64,000 nucleotides of DNA from Onchocerca lupi (Eukaryota; Nematoda; Chromadorea; Rhabditida; Onchocercidae): the NCBI GenBank assembly GCA_028564675.1, contig JAOVVO010000282.1, positions 1 to 64,000 of the forward strand. Direction: 5' to 3'. A program made the position numbers and the translations under genes. The notes under the pieces are model-generated. The model was not told the origin of the DNA, ran no database searches, and saw only the letters and a program-made list of their open reading frames with translations. Position 1 is the stretch's first letter. The number at the start of each line of letters is the position of its first letter. This document shows positions 1-13,595 of the stretch, one piece after another.

Positions 1-868
1 TTTTTTTTTTTTTTTTTTTTTTTTTGAAAAAAAAAATGACACACTGTGCAAAAAATAGCATATTGTAGCCACAGAGGCATAATGAGAAGCAAAACAAGAC
101 AAGTTATGCAGTACAGATAAAACGCATCAAGAAAATTTATATACCAAACACGGCATGCATCATCAATCCCTCTATTCCAGTGATAATTTAAAAAAAAAAA
201 GAAAAAAAAAGATGGCAGTAAATCTGACCCTTGCTAGAACTGAGTAATCTCAGGATTCCAGAAATTCCAATATCATAATCTTCCTTCTTAGAATTGTTTG
301 TTGTAAACTTTAAATAAATTGAGTTCCAGTTCCACCTGTCAATTCTTCTGATAGAAAATCTGCACGAAGGTAAAACAATAAATGGTAAATGACTAATGCA
401 GCACGTGAAAAATGAAGCAAAGGTAAACACTACGTACAAGAACATTTGGAATTTTGAAGTTGCAGTTCAAAATGCAGCCTAATGGACGCACTCCATAATC
501 TGATGTGCATTGCCATAAACAAATCCACATCTCAATAAGAGTTTTTCGCATTCCCTTCTTCCTCCTCACTTCTTTCTTATTTATTAAGCATACAAATAAT
601 CTATTTAGGATTGTAGTGCTACCTACACTTTACCTTATGCATCTTAGTAACATCGCCATCCTGCTATTGTTATTATATCCAAAATTTCGAAAATTTTCGA
701 GACAAATTCTAGTAAATCTTAAATTACATTAGATTTACTTACACAAAAGTCAGAGTTATACATATCAGATCACAGAAAAGGAAATACTAGTTTACATATT
801 ATAATGATTACATATTATGGGGAAAAATTCATAAAGCTGAGCTGACACTACGATCAATGGCACAGTCA
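1..868. other. Intergenic sequence downstream of icap-1
   Basis: The window opens with a 25-base T run followed by A-rich sequence. The short open frames here, including one at 505-732 on the plus strand, have no splice context or recognisable domain. On the minus strand a possible poly(A) signal (AATAAA, complement of tttatt near 578) could serve the icap-1 gene. I see no gene. Confidence 0.5.
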
Positions 869-1757
869 TCATTTGACGGCAGCATTAAATACCTCGCCTA
901 GCTGCTTACAAATATCGTCAGCATCCGCAATGGCATTAGTTTGAAACACGTAACACTGAATACTCTTATTTAATGGCTTCTGCACCAAAAAAACCACACA
1001 AAAATGACCGAAACAATTTTCATATGAAACACACTGCACAATATGAAGCAATGCTATTCGATCCAGAACCATCCCATCGGATGCATCCGTCAGCTGAAAA
1101 AAAAAAAAAAAGTAGAAAGAGATGGAAGGATCTGCAACACTGATCGGCAATAAGAATCAAAAGATGACAACTAGAAATCTCAGCATCGTACGTACCGAAT
1201 CTCGGGAGATACAGGGATTCGAAATAGTTTATACATAAAAAAGTTATAACACTGAGGAGTCTCAAGTCACTTGCACTTTATATTTCAAACACTGGATGTA
1301 AGTTGCTGAATACAAACTTTGAATACCTTGAGACCATGTTTTGTAACATCAACAGAAACAAGTCTACATCTCGACCAATCACTCGGTAATTTACCCCACT
1401 GTTGAGCACTTTCAATGCCATCAATCAACCGTTCTTCACTAGAACGTTGTTCAGCAGAACTTCTTCCAGAGCAACCAAAATCAGCATCCACCGATCTATC
1501 CAAAACACCAAGATAATACAACAGTCGAGTGTAATCTTTGTGATGCTGCATCCTGGTTGGAGGCCTGGAATACATAATATCCGGAATGAGGAAAATTACT
1601 CATCCTTCGTTAGCTAAATGAAATCAGTATCATCGAAGCCACTTGAACCTTTTTGCAAAAAGAGGAAGCTATTTCACACTCAAAATGTAATAGTACTTCA
1701 TCAGCATAAAATCCTTACTAACGATCTCGACAAATCCAGGATCCTCTGGGATCCCAT
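869..1757 (-). CDS. icap-1: ICAP-1-like PTB-domain protein (ITGB1BP1 orthologue)
   Basis: Three coding exons join in phase: 1757-1723, 1564-1327 and 1093-869, giving about 165 residues. From residue about 20 to the end the protein lines up with the PTB domain of integrin beta-1 binding protein 1: DYTRLLYYLGVL matches the first strand, QQWGKLP the conserved loop, KHGLK the next strand, and CYVFQ...DICKQLGEVFNAAV the C-terminal helix. The exon 2/3 junction at KHGLK gives the same spacing as the human protein. In animals ICAP-1 binds the beta-1 integrin tail and KRIT1 and moderates integrin activation in the cytoplasm and nucleus. The N terminus is much shorter than in mammals and lacks most of the Ser/Thr-rich tail. 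The start ATG at 1757 was chosen because exon 1 ends in phase 2, matching exon 2, and a TTTCAG acceptor lies 36 bases upstream. Exon 1 is the least certain part. Confidence 0.8.
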
Positions 1758-1792
1758 AAATCAGTTCACAGTCACTCTCTACTAATTGTAAA

Positions 1793-1796
1793 CCTG
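1793..1796 (-). promoter_or_regulatory. Candidate trans-splice acceptor for icap-1
   Basis: On the minus strand ATTTCAG ends at 1794, and 36 bases of 5' leader follow before the ATG at 1757. I see no good donor just upstream, so this may be a spliced-leader site. That would fit icap-1 as the downstream gene of a pair with gex-3. A 5'-UTR intron is the alternative. Confidence 0.35.
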
Positions 1797-1799
1797 AAA

Positions 1800-2614
1800 T
1801 CTTCTGTTTTTTAAAACAAAATCTATTCGAAAAGCAATCAGAGTGATAATATGCATATTAAGATGCAAAGCCGTTGTGAAAGCACAGTGTAAAATCAATA
1901 AATCCATCAATTTAAAAATAATTTATTTCATAAATTAAAGAATCACATTAAAAGAATTGATTCAGCTTAAATGGTATCATATTATATACCTTAAAAACAA
2001 CCACAATGGTACTACTGCATAAAAAATACATTGTTTACGAACAACAGAACAACGAAACGCATCGCATCAAAGTAAAGCGTGAAATATCAACCATTTATGC
2101 TGTAGCTAAATAAAATCCACATAAATTTATATGGAGAAGATTGCGAGAAATTTTCAACTTTACAAGCTACATCCCTACTTTTGAAGCGAATTCAGTTTAT
2201 TGCAAGCGATTTTACCATTTCATATGCTATTCATAAAAAACGTAATCAAAACAATGCAGAAATATAAAACCGGCCAAACATATATCATAATATAAACATA
2301 GAAATGATGAGTGGGTTATCAACAGAATGCTTCAGCAGCCTAACAAAACAAAGTATTGTGAAATGCATTACTTGAGAATCATAAAAGAAAAGCTCTGATA
2401 TTTCTTTTTAAATCTAACATTCCAAAAATCAACAAATTAGAGTTTTTCACAATTTGAAAAACAAAAGGAAATAGAAAAGAATTTTGTTTCTTAACCAAAT
2501 AAAATATAAATTGCAAAATTAAAAAAGTGAGGCAGAGAAATAAGGATCAGAGATAAGATCAAGAGAAATGCAAAAAAAATTATCTGCACTCAAAAGGTCG
2601 GCATCGAAAAAATT
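1800..2614. other. Spacer between gex-3 and icap-1
   Basis: About 0.8 kb of AT-rich sequence separates the gex-3 stop from the icap-1 acceptor. A possible minus-strand AATAAA (tttatt near 1923) is present. I see no exon with splice support here. Confidence 0.4.
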
Positions 2615-4071
2615 TCATTTCAGTTCCTCCAATTGATAGCAATATTGATATGAGGATCGGATAAGATTATACGGAAAGCAAGACTCCAGAAGATCAAATG
2701 ATAAAAGTGGACTATTCTTCACTAACTGAAAAATGTATATAAATTGAATAAAACTATCCAAAATTAAAATTTTTATCAACTGTCTGTAAAAACTATCGTA
2801 TGATAAATAATAATATAAGAGCAGCAGAGATGTTCCTTGAGCAGTCATCTTTTCGTATTTTAATGCGGTAGGTGTCACGACATAGCAAAGTCTTTTTTTT
2901 GTAGCCACACAGAATGAGAAAGATAATAATGACATCCAGGAATGATGATTTAAATTAAGTGCTATATATTTTTAAAGAGAAAAAAAATTTAAAATAATGC
3001 TCTGGAATCATAAGAACCTTTTTTAAAGCATGTTTTACCTGATCAAGCACAACATAAACAAACTGTCGTGATTTCGCCATGTCCACGTCGCTGCTATCCT
3101 CTGACGTTCTTAAAAGACCATTCGATGCCAACTGAAGAAAAAAGAACGATTAATGCTACGAAGTTGATACACCACTAAAACAGAAAAAGATTCAATGAGA
3201 AAATATGAAATTTCCAAGAAAGCAAAATTAAAAATTACTGCCAGAAATTCTTTCATTCTTTCGGTAACATCATTACGTCCATGCAAACAAAATAATGCAT
3301 TTGCAACTGTTGATACTGCCAGAGCTATACATTGCAAATTGTTTTTGGAGGCTGCAAGTAAACTGAGAGCGGAAAATGCTGTGTAAAATAACAAGTAATT
3401 TCCAAAATAATCTTTCGCCAGTCAAGAAATATCTGATAAAATAAAAACATATAATCGGCAATCTTCGCAAACTCATGTCTTATAAATCATTCGAAATTCA
3501 TCATGTTAACAATGTCAAAGATTGTACTGGCAAAAATAAAAAATACCTAGCAGCGAGGCACTATATTGACTATTTTGTGTCAGTGCAAGTCGTGGTAAAG
3601 AAAGTGCAATAAAAACAAGCAGTAGGCAAGATAGAGTGTAATGTTCATCGGGTTCCGTTTGTTTCGTCTGAGCTCGAATAGCATGAACTAATGCAGTGTC
3701 CACATCCGTATTGATGCCAACAGCCATGCAAAGTTCCGACAGCACCTGAAATATTTCAAATATAAAAGATTCAAGTTAACTTTTTACTGATTCACCATTG
3801 TGCATAAAGCTTTAATTAGATGTTCATAGAGAAAATAAAATCAAATTCTACTGATATTTTTTGTACCGAAAATTTAACATGATATGATGGAACGGCAAGA
3901 CAATAACCATGTATATATATGGTTGTGTCATTAAAAGCCATTAAATGGTTTGTTTCATCGATGTCTTAATTGATTTTTGATGGTATTATGCTGGGAGTAT
4001 AGAGTTCAAGGAACCACTAAATGGTTTAATCTGGAGAGAAAGGTGTTCATCCGTAAAAAATCGTACGAATA

Positions 4072-4112
<41 letters not shown>

Positions 4113-7100
4113 TGAAAGTTCCAGTATTATAACACTAGAAAATCTATAAGCGCTTAAGAAGAATTTCATAAAATGTGATTAGTCTCAACTATACCAAAAT
4201 ATACGTTTTTCTTCAAATGTGGGTTTAAAATTATACAAAATTACCAATAAATTATGTTCGTTAGAGGTATCATGTAAATCATTCACAATTGACAACAAGA
4301 ATGGTAAGCGACGTTTGAGCACGTCATGTAGGGCGGCATGCAAAAGAGAACGAAAAGACAGGATTTCACCGATAATAGTAACACGTTGTAATACCGACTC
4401 CATGGGTCCGTTTATTGAAACCTATAATTGTAAATTCAATTATAAGTTCATGATTAATATTTAATCACTACCTGCAATCATCATAAATTCAAGTCTCTCT
4501 TTATACATCACAAAGAATTTATAAATAAGACTTGCTGAACAGTTTGGAGAAACTTAGTACCACAACTAAGCCAAAGAGTATACGGCGTAGTGTTTCATGA
4601 ATCAACTAATTATTTCTAATAAAATTTCTTGTGATTCTATTTACTTAGTACTTCTTTTAAAGCCAGTCCCAGCACAAAAAAAAATTGAAATCATACTACA
4701 AAACCAAAAAATTTTACGGTTCTCACTTGTTTTTTATCTTTTGTATCTCTGCTCAACTGCAATAACAATTCGCGCATTTTCTCCGGTTTATCAAAACAGC
4801 TCCGCGCCACGATCAAAGCATCTCGATGGTCGTTGACAATTTTATTCAATTCAGTGATTTGACTTGCTACATGCCATATCAGTTTTTCACTCATGGTTTT
4901 CACACCATATGGTCCAAGAAGTAAGGACAAAGCTCTTAGTTCTAAAATGAATTAATAATATTGAACATATCACTTTTTTTTTTCTGTAATATCATTCAGA
5001 TATCACTGCAAAGACAAAGAAATATTTTACCACCATTCTATTATTTTTCAGCCGAAATCTATCAACACATTATCAGTGGTTTATACTGTAGGACAGAGCA
5101 CGATGACAACTACTTTTTTCATTCCGATTAGCACGGAATTTAATTCGTATTTAATTCGAGCTGTTTAAGTAATGAATTTCTTTTCACTATTAAACCTTAA
5201 TGTATTCTGCAGGAAACAGTCTTTATAATAATAAAAGAAGTTATAAAACATAAAGAAGACTTACAAATTCAAATATCTTACCACGATTGTCAGTATATTG
5301 ATCGGGGCTGAATGTTTGTTGATAATCTGGATTTGCAATCAGAGCTGCAAAGTGAGGTGAAAACAATATTTGCCCTGTACTCATCCGACGAAGAACAACT
5401 TCGAGATACCTAAAGGAGCGTTGAGACTTTTGAACGAATTGTATAAACTCAAACATGTACTCTTTAAATCATAAAATTACTGAATTAGAGTTTCCTCTTT
5501 ACTCTCTAAAAGAATCCCTTTTTTAGTATAAATTCCCTCTGCTTACCACTTTGTATAAATAGATGTTAATGTGTCATTGCCATGATAGTCCTGGTACTGG
5601 GTTTGCTGTAGAAGTACACTGTTGAAAAGGCGAGTCACATCCAACGTTACTGGAAAAATGCTTATGTGCAACCACTATTGATCAAACTATTTTCGACTTC
5701 ACTACTATTTATAAATTCAAATTTACATGATCTAATATACAATGAAGGAATGCTAAGCAATACTAGGAAATAAAATCTTCACATTTCAAAAATTTTAATA
5801 TCTAAAAAATATTTTATAAATCTAAACTCCTTATAAAAATTGTAAATTTGACAGAACAATGGCCAAGTGTAATACCTATAGTGTCCAAATTTTGTAACAC
5901 AATCATGTGAGCATTTATTGAAGCCAAAAGTTGACAAGGTCTCATCGGATGTTCAGATGACGAAATTAACGTTTGGATTGACTGCGTAAGCTGTGATTCT
6001 AGCTGCTGTGCCAGATATTCACGTGGAGCAAATATGTGATCAGACACAACCACTTGCCTAAAAACAAATAGAATTTATATAATTTTCTAGACAATATGCA
6101 TGAATTAAAAAAATCTGACGATTTGGATTTGCTATTACCTTGATGAAGTAACTGCTGAACACAATTCATGAAGCGCTGTTTGCAATTTATCAGCTAATGT
6201 TAACGTATCTCGACTACAACGAAAACTTTCTTCCCCTGGCATAACTAATGAGCGAGAGGTGTTCGAATTTTTATTTGCTGTAAAATGATCATTCAAAATA
6301 TTATCAATATGGCAAGAAAACTGTTTTTTTTTTCAATATTCCAAAGTTTTGAAACAATTAATGAAGCTAAGTTTGAATAAATGAAAGAAACATATAAAGA
6401 AAAACATTGCATGAAAACTTGAGGAATAATAGCTGCTAATGAAACTTCATTTTTTGATTTAATTTCTGCTTTAGCGACCTTCTAGCTAACAAATACTAAC
6501 AAAATGATAGGAAGATTAAAATCGCAAGCCTCCTTCGAAAAAGAGTGATCTTGACAGTATACGGCTACTAACAGAAACAAAAAGACACATGCATAAAATA
6601 TTTCGATAGTACTGCATATTGTGGCTGCTAAGTTGCGATTCATTTCATATCTTGAATATATTTTACATGGAGTTGAGATTTTTTGGATATGGATAAGGAT
6701 AAAGAAGTAACATCATAAGCTCCACACTAAAGATAAAATAGAATGGCTTGCAGAATTGTGATATTGGATCAGTCTCTGGAAATTCCAAAGATATAATACC
6801 TTACATTTCTGCTTATCATGCTCTTCAATCAGTTTTGCACAACTGTTGGGTGAAAGCTGCTCAGTCAACTGCACTTCATATTCGCATAATCGAGCTGCTA
6901 CAGAAGCCGTTTCCTTCGCCAATTCGTCCAGAACCAAATTACATAATTTTAAACTCTGTAAAAGAAAATTACAACTTATTAAAATAATCGAGAACAACTT
7001 TTACTAAGAACGATTTAAAAAGAATTATAATATGAAAATAAATAAACATATTCAGCAATACTGAAAACAATTTAACGAACCCGATCAACAATATGAGCTT

Positions 7101-10100
7101 TTTCTTCCGGACAAAGATCGTGCAATGCAGAATGAAAGTTTGAGCATATATGTGCAAAGGAAACAGTGTACCTTGATTGGGATGGCAGTTGAAGGCACTG
7201 ATGTAACTGCGTCTCGAATTGTTGAGCATAGAAACTACAAAAATGGAGAATATGTAAATCAGATATTTCTGCATTATGATAAACTTATTCTTAACTAAAT
7301 GACATATAATTTGAAACAGCATGCTGCATTATTACCTGCTACGAATGAGCTATTTTAATTTTCTATACAACATATGATACATTTTTTACTTTAAACTAAG
7401 TTAATTACTATTGATTTTCACTCAAACAGTCGAATTTCTGAGAAAATAAAAATTATACCAACCAATAAATCGACAAATCACTGGTTTCTCGAAGCATTTC
7501 ATCTATAAGATCAATCATTTTCAAATGAAAGACAGTAGTATTCATCGTGACTGCTAAACGGCGATCATGATTTAAAGTAAAAGATGACCGACTCATACTG
7601 ACATAAGCTTGGAAACGAAACCAATCCAAACGTAAGGAACGTAAATCAATGCTATCCTCTAAAATCATATTAAGTTGCAACGAAAAATTTGGGAATTTGT
7701 TTAATAAATGAAGTGAATTTAATTTAAATTTAAAAAAAAAAGTGCAGAAGTCAAAAAGAAAAAAATTGCAAACGGTAAGAAAAAAGTTAGTCGCCATCAA
7801 CTCACGGCTAATATGAGACAGGTCAGCGCAAAAATCAGATAATAACACAGATTCTTTTTCGCCCAAATTCTCAAGGGATTGCACGATATCAGTCAAAATA
7901 AGTGCATCATAGCCAGTAACATACTGCGAATAATACCGCTTAATGACTCCATCATGTTGTTGTACCAGAGAACGCAATTGCAAAATATAATACAGCAATT
8001 CAGGCAATTGTCTTAAAAAAGAATCACTACAGGCTTCTGCGGCAGATAATAAACTCGCTGAATTTGTTTGATGAAAAATTTTTAGATACATAAGAAAATT
8101 TAATTGCAAAAGCAATTTTCCATATAACTTTATCAAACCTAAAAAAAAACTTACTTGTCCGTTACTTCATCAGCATGTTTCGTCTTTTTATTACCACTTA
8201 CTGGCCAAATGTCGACATGCCGCAGAAGCCACGTTACTTCATCCCTTGAAAACGAAAGGGCCATCCAAACAAACAAAATCTTTGGTCCAAGAAGACCCAC
8301 CTGATCTTTGATTAATAAACAAAGTTCTCGTAAAGTACCTCGCAGAAAACGGCGCCGATCACGATGAACAGTGAGACTGAAAAAAACTAAGACAATGACT
8401 AAACATACGTATTTTACTGTATCTGCTTAGCTTATCGTTTCAAATATGAATCAGAATATTTTGTACAGATATAGTAAAAAATAAACGAAATTTAACTAAG
8501 CACATACCTCGTTTGCAATGCAACTGAATAGTGGTCTTTTACTTCCTGCAGCTTTTTACTATAATTTTTCGCATTTTCAAAAACACTCTGAACCGTTTGA
8601 TGAACAATAAGAATTTCATCCCTGAATGATCATAAGCAACAATGTCGCGTAACTAATGGAAATCGTATTTTGCAAATTTCTATCAGTTTCAGGATCTCTA
8701 CTGCGCAGCAAAAAGTTTTGCTCCACAATTATATTCCCTTCATTAAATCAACTTTGCCATCTACAAACATGCTTATGTACAAATGAAATGTAATAAATAA
8801 ACCGAACAAACCTAAAAAGGCGTATAGCGAGACCCGTTTGCAAAGCGCGTTGCCACAAGTTAGCAATCACGGAATCGTTTAAAAGTGTGTTATGACAAAC
8901 AAGCACACCCACTGCAAATTAAATGTCTGCGAACTAAAAGTTCATTAAAAAAATAAAAGAAAATTCGGAATTAAAAGCTGTATTCCCAAAAAATCCGATT
9001 TGGAATTTCACCGTAATGTAGAATAGATCAAAACGACGAAGTTGAAATATAAGAGAATTCGATTATAAATTTAACCAAACGAAAGAACCATAGCGGATGA
9101 AATACCGACAATCTGAAGAGCTTGTAGTACTAGTCTTCTAATACACGAAATCGTCAGGATGCAATTACATCATCATTAAGAGATGTGCTGCACTAAATCA
9201 TTACTCATTCCTGATGCTCAATGTTGAAAAAAAAAAAAAAACGTACAGCATAAATGCAGAAATGATGGAACCACCAAAACCTGTTGCACTATTGCTTAAC
9301 TTCACCTCCCTCTTTTTCAGTAGTGCCCTCTCTGGTATGTATTCGATTCGCTGTGATAAATACTCGAACGAAAAAGTAGAGTAGGAATATAAACTGCGGG
9401 CATTAAAATATGAAATGAGGTCTACATCTCAAAACCATACTATTTTCCATCAGACGTAATCGACACAGTTGATGATAACTGTTTCAAATAAAATGCAAAA
9501 TTATAATACGACACTTACATATAATCCATCTGTCCATAACATCCAACGATAAATATTCGCAAGCTATCTAAAAAAATATTTCCACTACGACTAAGTCATA
9601 CATATGAAGTCATTAACGACGAAAAGTTAGATTTTTTTGGAGCTGTTAGATATCTTAGCCTTCACTGCAAGAAAAGAAACTTCATCCTTCTCCGAAACGT
9701 ATATTAAAGCGTACTAACGCTTCAAAATAAGCTTCAATACTTCAATACTTTAACTGGATTTTCCTTCGGTAAACAATAATTAAATTTGGCAAAACACAGA
9801 AAGACAAATGATGAACTGGTGTAATAAGATCTATTTTTATCTGCAGGTCAGGATTAAATCACTCAAAATTTTAATACTAAAATTGAACGAAATAATGCAA
9901 ATATGCGCTAATTTAAATAGATAAAGCGAAACAGCAAGGTTCCTAATTTCAGTACGTCAAGTTTAACTTCCTTTCTCACTTATGAAACCAAAAATTCCTC
10001 AATTGTAAATATTTTTGTTTATTTCAATGATTTTTGAAACATACCGTGTCAGTTTGCGCAGCGTATAGAATTTGTTGCGGAGAAGCAACAAGTGATAACA

Positions 10101-11586
10101 TTTGCGCGTTACGCCATGCATCTGCAGTTATATTTCTACGCACATAAACTGTTCCTAATGAAGTTAGCGAACCGTGAATCAACTGAAATATCCGTCAATA
10201 TTTTTCCATTAAGAATTTTCGTTTACTCCGAGGAAACGATTTTTCAACTGTGCTAGCTAATGAAAGACTCCCACAATGCTTTACTTTTCTGTCTCTCTTT
10301 CAATTACGAAATAATGTAAAAGAAATTGCGCTGTGACAATATTAAAGTATTTAATAATTGAATATAGTAGAAGTAATACATTTGAAAATTTCAAAAAAGG
10401 AAGGGATAAATAAAAAGCACCCTATTTAAAGGTCCTAAATCTTCAGCCAATTTCTTCCACGGATTATCGTACTCAACAATCATTTGCCCTAATCTCGGAA
10501 AAGTGGGTTCACTTTGTCCATTACTCAGTTCATAAGCAGCATTGAATAACCCAAGAACGGCTTTTCGATCATCCACGCGAGACAAAAGCACCATCAAGCA
10601 CACCAAATTAATCACCAAATTCATGTAACCTGCTGTTAAATCATAGCTTGCTGTCTGCAACAACATTTCTCTATTAATTGTTGCTGCTATTGCTTGAGTG
10701 CTTAATGCTGGAAATGCTAATAATCGAAAATTTAGTATTAGATTTCAAGTACTGGATTTTTAATAAAAAGAACTGACTATATCTAACTTAAACTGTGCAG
10801 CATCCATTGTTGTCAGTAACTGTAGAATGTGATCTTTCAAATCCAGCAAATCAGCAAATGTACAGTAATATAGCGAGAGCGATTTCAATATTTCTTGCTT
10901 TATTAAACTCACTTGATGAAATAATGTCTGGAATAGTGTTAATGACAAAATCTATTTCATAAATGCTCCAGATATTCTTTCTGAGTAACACCTTTAAGAG
11001 CATTTATTATATGTACTACTGCATACTCTTTGATTACGCTTCTCTGCTCAGAAAAATAGTTGTCTTGCATTTTGAACTTTGCTATATCGTCTTTTATTCA
11101 CAAACCAGAGCTTCTACTCATCACCTCACGAATGTTGAATAGCATGCTACACAAGAATACAGTCGAAGTGAAACTTATTCGACAATCATTTACTTACATA
11201 GAATACGTGACTGTTACATTGCATAACAGTCACTTAAAATCCATTATACTACAATTACTTACCTCAAAGTGATATTAGAGTTGCACCTTCAAAAGTTTCA
11301 TAAAAGCACTCACTTGATCAAAAAACAAAACGACAATTAAATTCAATACAAAAAGATGAACAGAGCTTACATTACTTGATCTGGCGTCAACGATGGGAAA
11401 TTTGCGCACTATATGTTTAATGCAACTTTCCAATGATTTCTCACTTAAAAATTGCGGTTTTGATTTAGGATCACCGCAAGCTTTCTTGATATTATATAGC
11501 CTTGTAAGCATACCCACTGCCCGATCATTCAATATAATCAATTTTTCCGCTATTTTCATTTGTGTCACATCTATCTTGTATGCCAT
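2615..11586 (-). CDS. gex-3: GEX-3 / NCKAP1 (Nap1), subunit of the WAVE regulatory complex
   Basis: This is a complete 22-exon gene of about 1150 residues; human NCKAP1 has about 1128. Minus-strand exons: 11586-11371, 10927-10774, 10707-10421, 10182-10045, 9567-9519, 8911-8812, 8621-8508, 8376-8155, 8026-7806, 7658-7463, 7234-7081, 6955-6805, 6277-6139, 6057-5876, 5649-5547, 5409-5282, 4941-4727, 4421-4245, 3745-3547, 3351-3239, 3131-3039, 2725-2615. Family blocks are clear from end to end: AEKLIILNDRAVGMLTRLYN at the N terminus, ACEYLSLD, LRLDWFRFQAY, ETSDLSIYC, FAPREYL, LLGPYGVK, RVTIIGEILSFRSL and FDLLESCFPYNLIR at the C terminus. The protein binds Sra1/GEX-2 and holds WAVE inactive until Rac signals Arp2/3 actin assembly, which drives cell migration and epidermal enclosure in worms. 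Phase is consistent at all junctions. The exon 2/3 junction needs a weak GTTCTT donor and adds roughly 20 residues relative to human, so it is the least certain. The ATG at 11586 is the first in frame. Confidence 0.95.
4074..4109. repeat. (AT)n microsatellite
   Basis: An uninterrupted AT dinucleotide run of about 18 units inside a gex-3 intron. Confidence 0.95.
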
Positions 11587-11618
11587 CTTCTTCACGCGAC
11601 ACTTTTCACTTCTTTGGG

Positions 11619-11626
11619 ATCCTGAA
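11619..11626 (-). promoter_or_regulatory. Candidate SL trans-splice acceptor of gex-3
   Basis: Reading the minus strand, ATTTTCAG ends at 11622 and is followed by a 35-base leader and then the gex-3 ATG. This is the usual place for a nematode spliced-leader acceptor. A cis-spliced leader exon cannot be excluded. Confidence 0.4.
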
Positions 11627-11639
11627 AATACAATTAAGC

Positions 11640-13060
11640 AATAATCAAACCGAAAAGAAAAAAGAGAATAAAAGCCTCGTTGTTCGATTCGTTTCGGTCT
11701 AAATTCAATTCAACAAAAGAGAGAAAAGATTCCAAATTAATTAGCAATTATAACATGACGGTGCCTGCCTGTTAACTCCATGATGATAAGGGGTCGCAAA
11801 GTCTAGATATCTGTCTTCCACAACAAATGTCCTATAAATCTAACGGTTCTTTTTTTTATACGCCTGGTATTTTTCTGCACATCGTCCATACCAGTCAAAT
11901 GGAAGTATGAAGGAACAGGTAAAGACAAAATACTGAAATGGAAAATAATACAGCATTTTCTCCGCTGTATTGAGTGATATAATATCTTGCAAATATCTCA
12001 AGCTAACATGACACCCGCGTTAAACATATCAAACTCGGGATAATATCGAACCTGCAAACATCCAGGAATACCGCACTGTACCATACTTCACTGCAAGACC
12101 AACAACCAGAACACATCACGACAAAGAATGTGTTCAGAAAACATCGATGTGTATGACGCTGTTAAAGTCGTGCTTCATCTCCCGAAGCGGTATAGCTCAT
12201 TTGAATTAACGCACTTCTTTTTCGCGACTATTTGAAGATTCTTTTTGAGTACCAGGTCATTTAGTTGGGCTCAACCCTGATTTATCATTCACAACTTGGA
12301 TACGTTTTTGACTTATCGATCTTTACAGTTTGGTTATATTTCTAGAATTTTCCTTTCTAGACCAGCTTTTTGTTAAATTTAAAAGCTGTGTATATTTGTT
12401 TTGTTTTTGGCAAGAAATTTATGTTGACGTTTGCCCTCGTGACAGTCATAATACTTCATTTTAAGGGTTTCTCCCAAAAATGAACGAAACATTTGCCTAA
12501 AAAATGAAATATGAGGGCAAAGTAGCATGCTGGGAAGCTACTGAAGTACAACCGATTTGAATGGTTTTATTCCATTAGTGCGCTTGATTTTTCGATATTC
12601 TACGTTCCTTTCCAGAACACTACGATTTTTTTTTTTTTTTTTTTATTAAAAACCAGAACTCGCATAATAGTATTGTCATCTTTTAATTTAATTTTTTTTT
12701 TTCAAATTTTGTATGTCGATGCAAATATGCAGTAAGCAATAAAGACAAATTTGGTTTCCAGTCAGTCTCCTTTTCTCGCGAATTTGCCATATTCCTTCCC
12801 TCCGCTTTCTTTCTGCAAGGAAAAAAGATGTTGAACATACATAATTTAGACCATTCGGCGATTTTGAAAATGATATTGAGTAATTCAGGTCACATAGTTT
12901 AAGACTTGAAAGCCTGGAGTCATGGAATTAAATTAGGACCAAAAAATCAGTAAGATGATTCATTTCCATCAGTTTTTTCTTCACATATTGTCCTTTTGTT
13001 GAATTTCAAATGTTTTGTTTGCATCTCAAGTTTTAAGGTGCGAAAAGTGAATACACGCTG
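11640..13060. other. Divergent intergenic region between gex-3 and the small 13-kb gene
   Basis: This is AT-rich DNA with long T runs (12628-12644 and 12692-12702). It probably holds the divergent promoters for gex-3 (minus) and the plus-strand genes. I see no open frame with splice signals and no motif I can name. Confidence 0.35.
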
Positions 13061-13595
13061 ATGTTTGCTGATGAATCGAATGTAATTTGCATTGAAGATG
13101 AAGAAAATAGAGAAGAAAGTGGGGTGAACTGTTTTAACAAGTAATTTTTTTCATTTTTTTCCTATAGCGTTGACAAAATAAATTTTTCTTATTTTCTATA
13201 ATTAGTTACTTTTTTAAACATCGGAAACTATACAAAGTTCATTGATTCTGCGAGAAGTTTCAAATATCGACATTTAAAGAAAATTAAACTCGTAGTTTCT
13301 GTTGTTTCCTTCATTTTTCGTTTCAGATTTTCTATATACCAAAGCTCTCCTAAAGATATGTGCCGTTCGTCTTCACAAAAAGTAATTGATTCAGAAAATA
13401 GTGATACTGGTACCAGTGATCATCACGTATCACATTGGCAATTGCCATGCAATTCTGATGAGGTTATCATTCTTTTTTATCAGATTTTAAACTTGAAATA
13501 ATTTAAAAACGTTAAGGTTTCGTGAAATAAACCGTATATAAGATTTATTCATAATAATTCTCTTCTATTTGAAATAGGAGAAAACCCCATTTTGA
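13061..13595 (+). CDS. Small unrecognised acidic, Ser-rich protein (three exons)
   Basis: Three exons join in phase: 13061-13140 (ATG start, ends in phase 2 at a GTAATT donor), 13327-13462 (after a TTTCAG acceptor, ends at GAG|GTTATC) and 13578-13595 (after AATAG, stop TGA). The product is 77 residues. Its N terminus is MFADESNVICIEDEENREES, and the middle is rich in Ser, Asp and His. I see no domain, signal peptide or membrane segment, and I do not recognise the family. The phase match over two introns and the open second exon favour a real gene. No homologue was recognised, the last exon is very short and its acceptor is poor, so the 3' end may be wrong. It lies 1.2 kb upstream of slx-1 on the same strand. 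Confidence 0.4.
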
